64,000 nt of DNA, taken from positions 1,302,001-1,366,000 of the forward strand of contig NZ_CP016780.1 in the NCBI RefSeq assembly GCF_002288325.1, read 5' to 3'. The notes under the pieces were generated by a model. The model worked only from the letters and a program-made list of their open reading frames with translations. It ran no database searches and was not told where the DNA came from. The DNA comes from Candidatus Planktophila lacus. GTDB taxonomy: Bacteria > Actinomycetota > Actinomycetes > Nanopelagicales > Nanopelagicaceae. Of the stretch, positions 25,912 through 34,006 are shown in pieces. Position 1 is the stretch's first letter; every line of letters starts with the position of its first letter. The position numbers and the translations under genes were made by a program.

Positions 25912-26814
25912 ATGGCTACTCCATTCTTACAACGCATCGCATCCGCACCTATTTCATGGGGAATCTGTGAAGTACCGGGTTGGGGCGCGATGTTGCCCAC
26001 TAAGCGTGTGCTCTCAGAGATGACCAGTCTTGGGCTACCTGCAACCGAACTCGGCGCACCAGGTTTCTTCTCTGATGACTCTGCAGAGCTCAAGGATCAG
26101 CTAGCAGAATTTAACATGTCGATGATCGGTGGCTTTACACCAGTTGTGTTGCATGACAGGTCACAAGAAAAAGCAACAATTGAAATGGCGCTCACAACAA
26201 GTAAGAAGTTCCAAGAGATCGGTGCAACTCACTTTGTTTCATGCCCAGTACAAACTTGGGATTGGGCTAACCCTGAAGAGTTAAGCAAAGATGAAGTAAC
26301 GCAATTCTTTAAGATGCTCGCTGAGGTAGATCAGATTTGTAAAGATCATGGCCTCGTACAAGTGGTTCACCCACATTTGCAAACAGTTGTTGAGACTAAA
26401 AAAGATATTGATATGGTGGTCGATAACTCTGATGTTATGTGGTGCCTAGATACCGGTCACATGACTATCGGCGGACAAGACACCGTTGAGTTCGCAAAGA
26501 AATACGCCAGTCGCGTAGGTCACGTTCACCTTAAAGATGTAAATATGAAATCTGTTCCACCAGTTCTATCGCGCCAGCAGAGCATCATGGAAGGTGTGCA
26601 GAAAGGTTTATTTACACCTCTCGGACAAGGCGATGTTCCTATCCTTGAGACCATTCTGGCGCTGGAAGCGGCCGGTTATCAGGGTTGGTATGTCATAGAA
26701 CAAGATGTGGCAATTACCGGAGAAATGCCAGGAATCGGTGAAGGCCCTATCAGCGGAATGAAACAATCTGTAGATTATCTCCACAACGTTGTTGCACCAG
26801 CTTTAGCTAAATAA
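25912..26814 (+). CDS. IolE-like TIM-barrel dehydratase/isomerase
   Basis: 300-aa xylose-isomerase-like TIM barrel closest in appearance to inosose dehydratase IolE, which dehydrates 2-keto-myo-inositol. N-terminal APISWGICEVPGWG and TELGAPGFF are IolE hallmarks; metal-ligand strand ends are VVHPHLQTVVE, WCLDTGHMTIGG, VGHVHLKDVN and WYVIEQD. The start is the ATG at 25912 because homology begins there and TATGAT (25900-25905) lies exactly 6 nt upstream, indicating a leaderless transcript. Upstream in-frame codons overlap the divergent AroE gene. It is followed by an IolG-like dehydrogenase, a natural partner. No iolC/D/B genes are present, so the true substrate may be another cyclitol or keto-sugar. 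Confidence 0.75.
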   Translation: MATPFLQRIASAPISWGICEVPGWGAMLPTKRVLSEMTSLGLPATELGAPGFFSDDSAELKDQLAEFNMSMIGGFTPVVLHDRSQEKATIEMALTTSKKFQEIGATHFVSCPVQTWDWANPEELSKDEVTQFFKMLAEVDQICKDHGLVQVVHPHLQTVVETKKDIDMVVDNSDVMWCLDTGHMTIGGQDTVEFAKKYASRVGHVHLKDVNMKSVPPVLSRQQSIMEGVQKGLFTPLGQGDVPILETILALEAAGYQGWYVIEQDVAITGEMPGIGEGPISGMKQSVDYLHNVVAPALAK

Positions 26815-26850
26815 CAAAGCAATTAAATCTGAGGAAAAAGGGGAGTAAAA

Positions 26851-27837
26851 GTGTCTGATCTACGCGTAGGAGTTATCGGTGTAGGAATCATGGGCTCAGG
26901 TCATGCTCGCTACTTAACAGAGCATGTAGATGGTGCCGTTGTTACCGCCCTCTTTGATCTAGATGGTCCACGTATGGATGCACTTGCTAAAGAGCTAAGC
27001 GCAAAATCAGGTGTAGCAATCAACCAACATGCATCCGTTGAGACTTTGGTGAGCGACTCAAATGTAGACGCTGTAATCATCTGCTCACCTGATGGCTTGC
27101 ACCCAGAACATCTAACGCTGGCAATCAATGCGGGCAAACACACGCTCTGCGAAAAGCCACTTGCTCCAAAGTCTGCAGATGCCAAGAAGGTCGCCGATCT
27201 TGCAAATGCCTCAGGTTTAAATATAACTCTCGGATTTATGCGTCGTTTTGATCCTTCATATATTGAGTTGAAGAAAGAGATTCAATCCGGCAAGTACGGC
27301 AAAGTCCTTCACCTTCGCTGCATCTCTCGTAACGTCAGTTCCCCAACGGCAACGACTCCGATGTTGTTAACAAATGTTGCTGTCCACGAAGTAGATATCG
27401 CGCGTTGGTTACTTGGTGAAGAATTTGTTTCGATGACGACAGTTGCGATGAAGCGCAGCAAATACGCCAATGATCAACTGCAAGATCCGCTAACTGTTTT
27501 AGCCCACACCGAATCTGGCGTATTGATGACAGTCGATATCGCAGCCAACAGCACTTACGGCTATGAAGTTCGCATGGAAGCGCTTATGGAGAATGGCTCA
27601 CTTGAGATCGATAACTTGGGTGGAGTTTCAATCTCTTACGATTTCAACTTACCGCCACGTACTCATGGCAAGTTGTATGAAAACTGGATGGGTCGCTTTG
27701 AGCAGGCATATATCAACGAACTAACCGCTTGGGTTGGATCAATTAAGACCGGCGTGCGTCATCCAGATCTAGCAACAGCCAATGATGGACTTGCATCATC
27801 AATTGCCTGCGAAATGGGAGTTGCTTCGCTTAAATAA
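26851..27837 (+). CDS. IolG-like Gfo/Idh/MocA dehydrogenase (inositol 2-dehydrogenase-like)
   Basis: 328-aa NAD-dependent dehydrogenase with IolG features: VGVIGVGIMGSGHARYL at the N-terminus, the LCEKPLAPKS catalytic-Lys motif (~K97), GFMRRFDPSYIELK, and VAVHEVDIARWLLGEE with the catalytic Asp/His pair. These blocks are those of myo-inositol 2-dehydrogenase. GTG start with a strong GGGGAG 8-9 nt upstream. It is 36 bp after the IolE-like gene in the same direction. Together they could oxidise and dehydrate a cyclitol or hexose derivative. Confidence 0.8.
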   Translation: MSDLRVGVIGVGIMGSGHARYLTEHVDGAVVTALFDLDGPRMDALAKELSAKSGVAINQHASVETLVSDSNVDAVIICSPDGLHPEHLTLAINAGKHTLCEKPLAPKSADAKKVADLANASGLNITLGFMRRFDPSYIELKKEIQSGKYGKVLHLRCISRNVSSPTATTPMLLTNVAVHEVDIARWLLGEEFVSMTTVAMKRSKYANDQLQDPLTVLAHTESGVLMTVDIAANSTYGYEVRMEALMENGSLEIDNLGGVSISYDFNLPPRTHGKLYENWMGRFEQAYINELTAWVGSIKTGVRHPDLATANDGLASSIACEMGVASLK

Positions 27838-27848
27838 TCAAGCGAGCG

Positions 27849-28583
27849 TTATGACTGCTGCTGCATAGACCAGAGCGTCCAAATATGTGTGCGCACCGTT
27901 AGCGGTTGACGCATGATTTGTACGATCTGGAAAGCAACATCATCTGGGCGCAAGTAACTAGCAAGCTTTGGTTCACCTGCTGTGCGTCCGGCTTCAATTG
28001 CAAATTGAGTATCTGTTCCAGCAGGACATACCAACGCTACGCGCACACCCTTTTCGCGAAGTTCGCGATCGAGGCCGCCAGCAAAACCAACCTGTGCATG
28101 CTTAGTGCCAGCGTAAATTGATTCATCTCCGCCGCCACGGAAGCCCGCAACTGACGAAACCATGATGATATCGCCGGCTTTTTTAGCCAACATTGTTGGA
28201 AGAGTTGCGCGAACAATGTGCACGCTACCTTCGTAGTTCGTACGCATCATGCGATTTACTTCATCATCGCTGTAATCAAGGACTGATCCATACATACCGA
28301 TACCAGCGTTAGGTACTACGCAATCAATAGTGCCGAAAGCATCAATAGCCTTCTTCGCAACAGCGCGAGCAACATCTGGAATCGATGAATCTCCCGCTAA
28401 GTAAGCGGCGTTATCGGCGCCAAGTGAGGCGACCATCTCTTGAAGCTTGGCTTCATTGCGCGCATTTAGAACTACTTTGCAACCTAACTCAACGAGTTGC
28501 TTTGCAGCTGCTGCACCAATTCCGGTTGTTGCGCCAGTGATTACTACTACTGAACCTTTGATATCTCTTAGTTGATAAGTCAT
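27849..28583 (-). CDS. Short-chain dehydrogenase/reductase (SDR)
   Basis: 244-aa classical SDR with VVITGATTGIGAAAA, NAR after the second strand (suggesting NADP), VPNAGIGMYG, catalytic Ser in IIMVSSVAGF, and a YAGTKHA YxxxK motif. Convergent with the IolG-like gene, 11 bp apart. TAGTAT at 28590-28595 (minus strand) lies 6 nt before the ATG without a Shine-Dalgarno, so it is probably leaderless and independently transcribed. Substrate unknown. Confidence 0.8.
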   Translation of the reverse strand: MTYQLRDIKGSVVVITGATTGIGAAAAKQLVELGCKVVLNARNEAKLQEMVASLGADNAAYLAGDSSIPDVARAVAKKAIDAFGTIDCVVPNAGIGMYGSVLDYSDDEVNRMMRTNYEGSVHIVRATLPTMLAKKAGDIIMVSSVAGFRGGGDESIYAGTKHAQVGFAGGLDRELREKGVRVALVCPAGTDTQFAIEAGRTAGEPKLASYLRPDDVAFQIVQIMRQPLTVRTHIWTLWSMQQQS

Positions 28584-28615
28584 GCAGGAATACTAAGACA
28601 GGTCACAGCTAATTT

Positions 28616-28903
28616 CTAGAGGGCATCCATAACGGTAATAGTCTCGCCGAAGACATAGTTCGGGCCAATCGCCTGCCATGCCTTGCTGTTTTCGTTGACC
28701 ATGTGGGCATCCCAAGATGGGCGATCGCTCCAGATCTCCCAGACATTTACAACATCTGGCTTTTGAGTATCGCGGTAGATATCAATAAATTCGCAACCAG
28801 CCTCAGTTCGGATAACCGCGATATGGCTCTTGAGTTTTGAAACAAACTCATCAAATTGGCCCGGTTTAACATTTACTTCAACGAATAGAAAGACTTTGCT
28901 CAT
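28616..28903 (-). CDS. ABM-domain monooxygenase-like small protein (YgiN type)
   Basis: 95-aa ferredoxin-like-fold protein of the antibiotic biosynthesis monooxygenase family. Pattern: KVFLFVEVNVKPGQFDEFV, a GCEFIDIYRD strand and VWEIWSDRPSWDAHM. Members such as YgiN are cofactor-free quinol oxygenases or small stress proteins acting as dimers. TAACGT (28910-28915, minus strand) sits 6 nt upstream of the ATG. It is followed by the SDR 32 bp downstream, perhaps as a pair. Confidence 0.7.
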   Translation of the reverse strand: MSKVFLFVEVNVKPGQFDEFVSKLKSHIAVIRTEAGCEFIDIYRDTQKPDVVNVWEIWSDRPSWDAHMVNENSKAWQAIGPNYVFGETITVMDAL

Positions 28904-28932
28904 AGCCGAACGTTATCCCTTTTCAGGATGAA

Positions 28933-28973
28933 TAAAAAGAAAAGCCTTCCGGTGTGAAAGGCACCGAAAGGCT
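28933..28973 (-). terminator. Intrinsic terminator of tRNA-Arg
   Basis: On the minus strand AGCCTTTCGGTG - 7 nt - CACCGGAAGGCT forms a 12-bp stem (one G-U), followed by TTTTCTTTTT. It lies directly downstream of the tRNA-Arg. Confidence 0.85.
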
Positions 28974-28980
28974 CATCTCG

Positions 28981-29053
28981 TGCGCGCGAAGGGATTCGAA
29001 CCCCTAACCTTCTGATCCGTAGTCAGATGCTCTATCCGTTGAGCTACGCACGC
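28981..29053 (-). tRNA. tRNA-Arg (anticodon ACG)
   Basis: 73-nt cloverleaf on the minus strand: acceptor GCGTGCG/CGCGCGC (one G-U), D arm GCTC..GAGC, anticodon stem TCTGA/TCAGA around loop CTACGGA (anticodon ACG, wobble-modified to read CGN), T loop GGTTCGAATCC. CCA is not encoded. Followed by an intrinsic terminator. Confidence 0.95.
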
Positions 29054-29127
29054 TTAATTGGTAGTGAAGTTGAATAATACCCGCTTTTGATACATCACCC
29101 AAATGGGCTAAAACCCTTATAGACAAG

Positions 29128-29163
29128 CGTAAAGGGCGCCCGATTACTCGAGCGCCCTTTACG
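29128..29163 (-). terminator. Bidirectional hairpin downstream of the 5'-nucleotidase gene
   Basis: CGTAAAGGGCGC and GCGCCCTTTACG form a perfect 12-bp stem around a 12-nt loop, 15 bp beyond the nucleotidase stop. It sits between that gene and the tRNA-Arg. Confidence 0.8.
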
Positions 29164-29177
29164 TTATTGCTTACTTA

Positions 29178-31193
29178 TTAGCCAACTTTCTTTACTCGCC
29201 CATCAAGTACAGGAAGTTGTGTGACCTTTCCGGCGGCCATATCTGCCTTCAGTGCATCTACAAATACATCAAGTAGCGCTCCGTAGACCTTCGCCTTTGC
29301 AGGTGAGAACACTTCCAGATATCCATCTCCACCGTAAATGATGAAGTCAAGAGTTGTAAGTGTGTATTCCTTGCTGTCTTTAGCAATTGCAGTTCCATCA
29401 AGCTTTGTTACTTCAACGATTCGGCTACCTACTGGCTTTGAAGAATCGAATGAGAACTTGATACCTGAAACTTGTGGGAAGCGACCATCGGCTGGATAGT
29501 TTCCGCCAACGCCATTCTCCAGCGCCTTCCAAAGATTTGTGCCTGTAACAACAGTTGTTGCTACCTGGTTACCGAATGGGTAAACAGTTAACGCATCACC
29601 AAGAGTTACATCCAGTGGACCAGAGCCTGTGCGAACAAGTGCTGTGTTAGCTGGGATGTAGGTCTTGGCTGGGAATGTATCGCGGATACCGCCACCATTT
29701 GTGATTGCGATATCTGTCTTGTACTTAGCGCGTAGCAAGTCAGCGATGTAATTACCCATTGGGTTCTCACCTGAACGTTCAACCGCTGGAGTACCTCCGC
29801 GTGGGAATACTGCGGATACTTGACCGATCTTTACATCAAGCTTTCCTGTTAGTTGATCTTTGTACTTCTTAACTAGCGCAGCACCTGCTGTGTCCTGAGT
29901 TGTTACAGTACTTACAACTCCAGTGTTTATCGTTGGCGCCGCAGCCTTTAGTACGTGCTGCAATGAAGATCCAACAACTTTGCCAGCCTTTAAGCAGATC
30001 TGTGATCGTGTGTACTCAACGCCTGCGTTACGCGTTTGGCCAAGTAGTACCGGTGTAGCATTACGAGCTGTCGAAGGAATCAAGGTTGAGAAAGTTTGGT
30101 GGCTGTGGCCACCGTAAATAGCATCTGCACCCTTAATCTCTGCAGCAAGGTTGTTGTAAAGACCCTTCGCTACGCCATCTGAGTTCTCAGTCCAACCCTG
30201 GTGGATCAAAACTGCCACTACTTCTGCACCTGCGGCGCGGGCTTCGGCTACAGCCTTATTGATTCCAGCCACGCCTGGTTCGATTTGAATCGTCTTCTTA
30301 GCGCCTGCTGAATCCTTGTAATCCAGGTTACCTGGGAAAACTTGTTCAATTGTTTCAGGTGTATTTGCTCCGACTACGCCAATCTTTACGCCACCGCGTT
30401 CAATGATTGTGTATGCCTTTGCTTCTTTGGTACCTGACTTAAGAACCTTTAGTGACTCATCACCATAGTTTGCAGTGACCCACTGGAAAGTTGATGCGCC
30501 AATTACTTTCTGAACGTGCTCAAGGTTGCGGTCGTGTTCGTGATTACCAAACGCTGAAACATCGAGCTTGATTAGGTTTAGAGATTCGATGGTCGACATC
30601 TCTTCAAACTCAGTTGAAATAGGTGGCGCTGCACCGATGTTGTCACCTGAAGACAGCGCAACAGTTGCTGCAGATGCCTTGCGGTCTGCATCCCAGTTGC
30701 TAGCGAGCAGCGCTGTACCAAATGAGTTACCAACTTCGATTGCACCGTGTAAATCACTTAGCTGAAGTAATTGCACATTCTTATTGCTAGATGATGCAAC
30801 CTTCGCCAATTGAGCAGCGGTGTAGCTAGTTGTTGATGCAGTTGGTTTAGAGAAACCGTAAGCATTTACTGCCTGAACAACTGGAGTACCTGCAGGTTGA
30901 CCAACAACGACCGGCATCAAGACGATATTGCCGCGCTTCTTTGCTGGAACAAAGACTGGACATGATCCGGCGCCAGCCGAAACAACATATCCAGTAACTG
31001 CTGGAGTTACATCGTCAGCGGGCGTCCAACGAACGACTATGCCTGTTGAGCCGAATTTAGAAGTGACAGATGTCGGTGCATTTGGCAGCGAGTATGTTGC
31101 CGCTTGTGCTGTGGGTACTAGTAATGAAACCAATAGGGATGTGGCTAGAGCTATAGAGCCCAAGCCGAGAATTTTGCTAAATTTAATATTCAT
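29178..31193 (-). CDS. Secreted 5'-nucleotidase / UDP-sugar hydrolase family metallophosphatase
   Basis: 671-aa exported enzyme that removes phosphate from extracellular nucleotides, supplying nucleosides and phosphate. Signal peptide: basic start, hydrophobic core LGSIALATSLLVSLL, AQA cleavage site near residue 31. Next comes a fibronectin-III-like segment (~35-120), then the metallophosphoesterase domain with LSDLHGAIE, SSGDNIGAA, GNHEHDRN and GGHSHQTF motifs. The C-terminal 5'-nucleotidase domain has NGGGIRDTFPA and FIIYGGDGYLEVF, stacking the nucleobase. No sorting motif or C-terminal anchor, so it is secreted or loosely held. The ATG at 31193 was preferred to a TTG six bases upstream. 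The stop is followed by a strong hairpin. Confidence 0.92.
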   Translation of the reverse strand: MNIKFSKILGLGSIALATSLLVSLLVPTAQAATYSLPNAPTSVTSKFGSTGIVVRWTPADDVTPAVTGYVVSAGAGSCPVFVPAKKRGNIVLMPVVVGQPAGTPVVQAVNAYGFSKPTASTTSYTAAQLAKVASSSNKNVQLLQLSDLHGAIEVGNSFGTALLASNWDADRKASAATVALSSGDNIGAAPPISTEFEEMSTIESLNLIKLDVSAFGNHEHDRNLEHVQKVIGASTFQWVTANYGDESLKVLKSGTKEAKAYTIIERGGVKIGVVGANTPETIEQVFPGNLDYKDSAGAKKTIQIEPGVAGINKAVAEARAAGAEVVAVLIHQGWTENSDGVAKGLYNNLAAEIKGADAIYGGHSHQTFSTLIPSTARNATPVLLGQTRNAGVEYTRSQICLKAGKVVGSSLQHVLKAAAPTINTGVVSTVTTQDTAGAALVKKYKDQLTGKLDVKIGQVSAVFPRGGTPAVERSGENPMGNYIADLLRAKYKTDIAITNGGGIRDTFPAKTYIPANTALVRTGSGPLDVTLGDALTVYPFGNQVATTVVTGTNLWKALENGVGGNYPADGRFPQVSGIKFSFDSSKPVGSRIVEVTKLDGTAIAKDSKEYTLTTLDFIIYGGDGYLEVFSPAKAKVYGALLDVFVDALKADMAAGKVTQLPVLDGRVKKVG

Positions 31194-31260
31194 GGGCAAA
31201 TTTAAGTACCAGTTACGGTTTTTTATGCAGTGGAATGGTTACAAAATAGTGGCTATTAGG

Positions 31261-32535
31261 TTAACTTTTTGCGATTCGAATTAACTCATCCCTATTAACG
31301 ACCTTCAGGCGGGGTTTGCCCAACGGCTCTCCCGCCGCTACTTCAGCGGCATTAATTGCCTCCCAATGGGACTGCGAAATGACTTTGGTCGCGGGCAAAA
31401 TATCTGCGATATCGCCACCGTTTTTTGCACCCTTTAAATCTTCAACTAATAACTTCATGACATCTGCAGCATCTGATTTATTTGTGCCAATTACACCTGA
31501 TGGTCCGCGCTTTGCCCACCCAACTACGTACATGCCTTCATTTACGCGGCCCTCGTTATTTACAACTTTCCCGCGCTCGTAAGGAATGCCAGGGATGCTC
31601 GCTGCTTCATAGCCAATTGCAGTGATAACTAACCCGCAGTTAATACTAAATCTCTCATCACTGCCGGTTTTTTGGAAAATAACTTCTTCCACTTTTCCAT
31701 TTCCTTTAAATTCAACAGGTGTAGCAAGGAATTGAAACTTCATTGTGCGGTCGTGGTTTGTCGCCTCTTTTTCAGAGATCAACAACATCGCATCAAGATT
31801 GCTCTTGGTGTCTTTCTCGATCTCATCCCCTGCTCGAGAAATCGCGGCTTCGATATCCGAATTAGCCATCAAAACGTTGGTGTGCTCTAACTTCGGAAGT
31901 TCGCGAAGTTCAGGAGATGTAAAGGCAGCATGTTCTGGTCCGCGGCGAGCGCTAATCACAACTTCGCGGATCGTAGATTCTTTGAGCACTGCAATCGCGT
32001 GATCTGCAGTATCTGTCGGATCTAATTCACTTGGTTCAAGCGCCAACATACGCGCCACATCCATGGCAACGTTTCCGGCACCGATAACAACTGCAGTGGT
32101 GCAATTTAAATCAATCTTGAAATCTGCAAAGTCTGGGTGTGCGTTATACCAAGGTACAAAGTGAGCCGCAGAGATTGACCCTGGTAAATCTTCGCCCGGG
32201 ATCCCGAGCTTCTTGCCCACTGCTGAACCTGTTGCGATAACCACCGCGTCATACATCTCATTTAACTGCTCGATTGAAACATCAGTACCGAGCTCAACGT
32301 TGCCGAACAAACGGAAGTTTCCAGCGGTTGCGATTTTTTCAAATACCTTTGCAACAGTCTTAATCTTTGGGTGATCTGGGGCAACGCCACTGCGAACTAA
32401 GCCCCATGGGGTTGGCAGGCGTTCGATCATGTCGATAGAAAACTGCAGATCATCGGTCTGCAGATTTTGAAGTGCTTGTGCTGCAAAGTAGCCGGCTGGA
32501 CCTGCACCGACGATTGCTACTTTGTAGTTTTGCAT
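31261..32535 (-). CDS. fprA: Ferredoxin/adrenodoxin-type NADP reductase
   Basis: 424-aa flavoprotein moving electrons between NADPH and ferredoxin. N-terminal FAD motif VAIVGAGPAGYFAAQAL, then PTPWGLVRSGVAPDHPK, a hallmark of the FprA/adrenodoxin reductase family. NADP-binding VVIGAGNVAMDVARML, the ISARRGPEHAAFT loop, and C-terminal VVGWAKRGPSGVIGTNK, all in family order. Mycobacterial FprA is ~456 aa, so this is slightly compact. TAGAAT (32542-32547, minus strand) lies 6 nt before the ATG, leaderless type. It is divergent from the toxin-antitoxin pair. Confidence 0.92.
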   Translation of the reverse strand: MQNYKVAIVGAGPAGYFAAQALQNLQTDDLQFSIDMIERLPTPWGLVRSGVAPDHPKIKTVAKVFEKIATAGNFRLFGNVELGTDVSIEQLNEMYDAVVIATGSAVGKKLGIPGEDLPGSISAAHFVPWYNAHPDFADFKIDLNCTTAVVIGAGNVAMDVARMLALEPSELDPTDTADHAIAVLKESTIREVVISARRGPEHAAFTSPELRELPKLEHTNVLMANSDIEAAISRAGDEIEKDTKSNLDAMLLISEKEATNHDRTMKFQFLATPVEFKGNGKVEEVIFQKTGSDERFSINCGLVITAIGYEAASIPGIPYERGKVVNNEGRVNEGMYVVGWAKRGPSGVIGTNKSDAADVMKLLVEDLKGAKNGGDIADILPATKVISQSHWEAINAAEVAAGEPLGKPRLKVVNRDELIRIAKS

Positions 32536-32567
32536 GTGCCTATTCTATTCATGGCTACTGGCATCTC

Positions 32568-32602
32568 TGTACAATTTTAAGGTTTTTATGTACACTTTAT
32601 TT
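32568..32602 (+). promoter_or_regulatory. Leaderless promoter with paired TGTACA sites upstream of the antitoxin gene
   Basis: TGTACA occurs at 32568-32573 and again at 32589-32594, 21 bp (two helical turns) apart. The first can serve as a -35 and TACACT (32591-32596) as a -10 with a 17-bp spacer; the ATG follows 6 nt later. A palindrome pair overlapping both promoter elements is what an autorepressed YefM/Phd promoter should look like. Confidence 0.5.
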
Positions 32603-32851
32603 ATGAAGTCATTTCCCTTAACCGATGCTCGTCGTGAGTTGCCCACACTCGTGGATAAATCAGCGAAAGAGCCAATTCTTATCACTCGCCATGGTGAGGA
32701 AGCTGCAGTGCTGCTCTCTCCTTCGCTTTACGAAAAAATGCTTGACGCCATGGAAGAACTTGAAGATATCGCCGCCTACGATGCCGCCAAAGCGCGACGT
32801 GAAGATTCAACGCTTTGGCAAGATGCACGTAAGGAACTTGGCTTGGTTTGA
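32603..32851 (+). CDS. Type II antitoxin, Phd/YefM family
   Basis: 82-aa antitoxin that neutralises the downstream RelE-like toxin and, as in other Phd/YefM proteins, probably represses its own operon. Phd-type N-terminal DNA-binding fold: SFPLTDARRELPTLVD, then EPILITRHGEEAAVLLSPSLYEKM. The C-terminal toxin-binding tail is acidic and extended (EELEDIAAYDAAKARR). The ATG at 32603 was chosen because family homology starts there and a -10 hexamer precedes it by 6 nt. The ATG at 32588 with AAGG upstream is an alternative. It overlaps the toxin start by 4 bp. Confidence 0.85.
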   Translation: MKSFPLTDARRELPTLVDKSAKEPILITRHGEEAAVLLSPSLYEKMLDAMEELEDIAAYDAAKARREDSTLWQDARKELGLV

Positions 32852-33108
32852 GCGAGTTCACCTTAAGAATCGAAAAAACCCCACGCAAGTTTCTGAAAAC
32901 GTTAAATCTCAGCGATAAACGACGGATCGACATCGCCCTTTCTTTGCTTTCGGAGAACCCAATCCCTCCTAAGGCTAAGAAGCTTTCAGGGAGAAATGGC
33001 TACAGAATAAGGGTCGGAGACTTTCGAATAATCTATGAAATCCAGAAAAGCATCCTTGTAGTTCTTGTAATCGATATTGGCCACCGGCGCGAAATTTATA
33101 GAAAGTGA
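32848..33108 (+). CDS. Type II toxin, RelE/ParE family
   Basis: 86-aa toxin likely acting as a ribosome-dependent mRNA interferase. Typical RelE pattern: TLRIEKTPRKFLKTL, LLSENPIPPKAKKLSGRNGYRIRVGDFRIIYEI, then LVIDIGHRREIYRK. The YRIRVGDFRIIYEI strand and the C-terminal HRREIYR residues are those used for RNA cleavage in RelE/YoeB-like toxins. Starts with TTG overlapping the antitoxin TGA (TTGA). No sign of decay, so the pair may be active. Confidence 0.85.
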   Translation: MSEFTLRIEKTPRKFLKTLNLSDKRRIDIALSLLSENPIPPKAKKLSGRNGYRIRVGDFRIIYEIQKSILVVLVIDIGHRREIYRK

Positions 33109-33168
33109 AAGATTCCAGAAAGTGAATTTATATCGTTTACACATTAGCGCTAATTAGCAAGGCGCCCC

Positions 33169-33846
33169 CTATAGAGATAAAGCAAGGCTTCTTAAATTAA
33201 TGTTGGTTCCTTGAAAACTTACCGAAAGTCCTTTTGGCCCGATGGATACAGATTTAACTTTTAAGCCCGCTGGAACCCTTAAGTCCTTTACAGTTCGACT
33301 CTTGATTTGCTCCTGAATGTCTGCGGGAAGCGATGAGGCTGGAATTGGACTGCCCATTATCGAAACACTTTTTATCTGTAAGTAAATCTGATTGTTTGAA
33401 TACTGCGGAACTATTAATGCTTTACCAAGCCCACCTGCTCCAACTGATATTTGCAAAGCATTATCAACTATTTCCGCATCGTTGAAACCAGATTCAGCTA
33501 GTAGCTGTGAAATAGCGACTGTTGTTTTGATTTCCAAAGATCCGATCCGCGTGGATGAAGATTTACTAATTTCTTTCGCAGAAATTTCTATTGAGGATTT
33601 TCTGCCACTGCTCTTCAACGTGTAGTCAGCAATATCGATTTTTACCTCTTTGATTAAATCTGAGTTTAAGATACTCGGCAAATCTGTTAGAGGCACAGAG
33701 GCGCTTATTCCTGAGGCGCTTGGAAGCTGTTGTTGTACACGGGATTCAATCTTTGATGAGACAGCACTTTCGGCGGCTAAAGCTGCGGTGCCTAATAGAA
33801 CTAAGACAGTTGTTGCAACGATTACGGCAGATTTTTTACGCTTCAT
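33169..33846 (-). CDS. DUF2993 (LmeA-like) exported/anchored lipid-binding protein
   Basis: 225-aa protein with an N-terminal hydrophobic segment (SAVIVATTVLVLLGTAALAA) that is a signal peptide or anchor. A DUF2993 domain follows: alternating amphipathic strands with IESRVQQQLP, LTDLPSILNSDLIKEVKIDI and LPADIQEQIKSRTV. Mycobacterial LmeA of this family supports lipomannan elongation at the cell surface. Here the role is likely envelope lipid or glycolipid handling, by family only. The ATG at 33846 was preferred to an in-frame TTG at 33864. TAGTCT lies 7 nt upstream of it (leaderless pattern). Convergent with the toxin gene. Confidence 0.7.
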   Translation of the reverse strand: MKRKKSAVIVATTVLVLLGTAALAAESAVSSKIESRVQQQLPSASGISASVPLTDLPSILNSDLIKEVKIDIADYTLKSSGRKSSIEISAKEISKSSSTRIGSLEIKTTVAISQLLAESGFNDAEIVDNALQISVGAGGLGKALIVPQYSNNQIYLQIKSVSIMGSPIPASSLPADIQEQIKSRTVKDLRVPAGLKVKSVSIGPKGLSVSFQGTNINLRSLALSL

Positions 33847-33887
33847 TCGCGGGAGACTACACAAGTTAGATGAAGAATCCCTGAGAG

Positions 33888-33976
33888 CGGAGACGAGGAG
33901 ATTTGAACTCCTGAAGGGTTTAACCCCTTACCTCGTTAGCAGTGAGGCGCACTCGACCGGGCTATGCGACGTCTCC
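33888..33976 (-). tRNA. tRNA-Ser (anticodon GCT)
   Basis: 89-nt minus-strand tRNA with the long variable arm of class II tRNAs (AAGGGGTT/AACCCCTT stem). Acceptor GGAGACG/CGTCTCC with discriminator G, anticodon loop CTGCTAA (GCT, reads AGC/AGT), T loop GTTCAAATC. CCA not encoded. Confidence 0.93.
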
Positions 33977-34006
33977 AAGTACAGGTGTGAGTTTACAGGT
34001 AGATGA

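Noticed and set aside
29128-29163. Long perfect inverted repeat as a mobile-element end
   Set aside because: Position right after a stop codon and before a tRNA fits a terminator; no partner end or transposase is present.
33888-33976. tRNA-Ser as an integration site for the nearby toxin-antitoxin pair
   Set aside because: No integrase, no partial tRNA repeat and no compositional break were seen between the tRNA and the TA genes.
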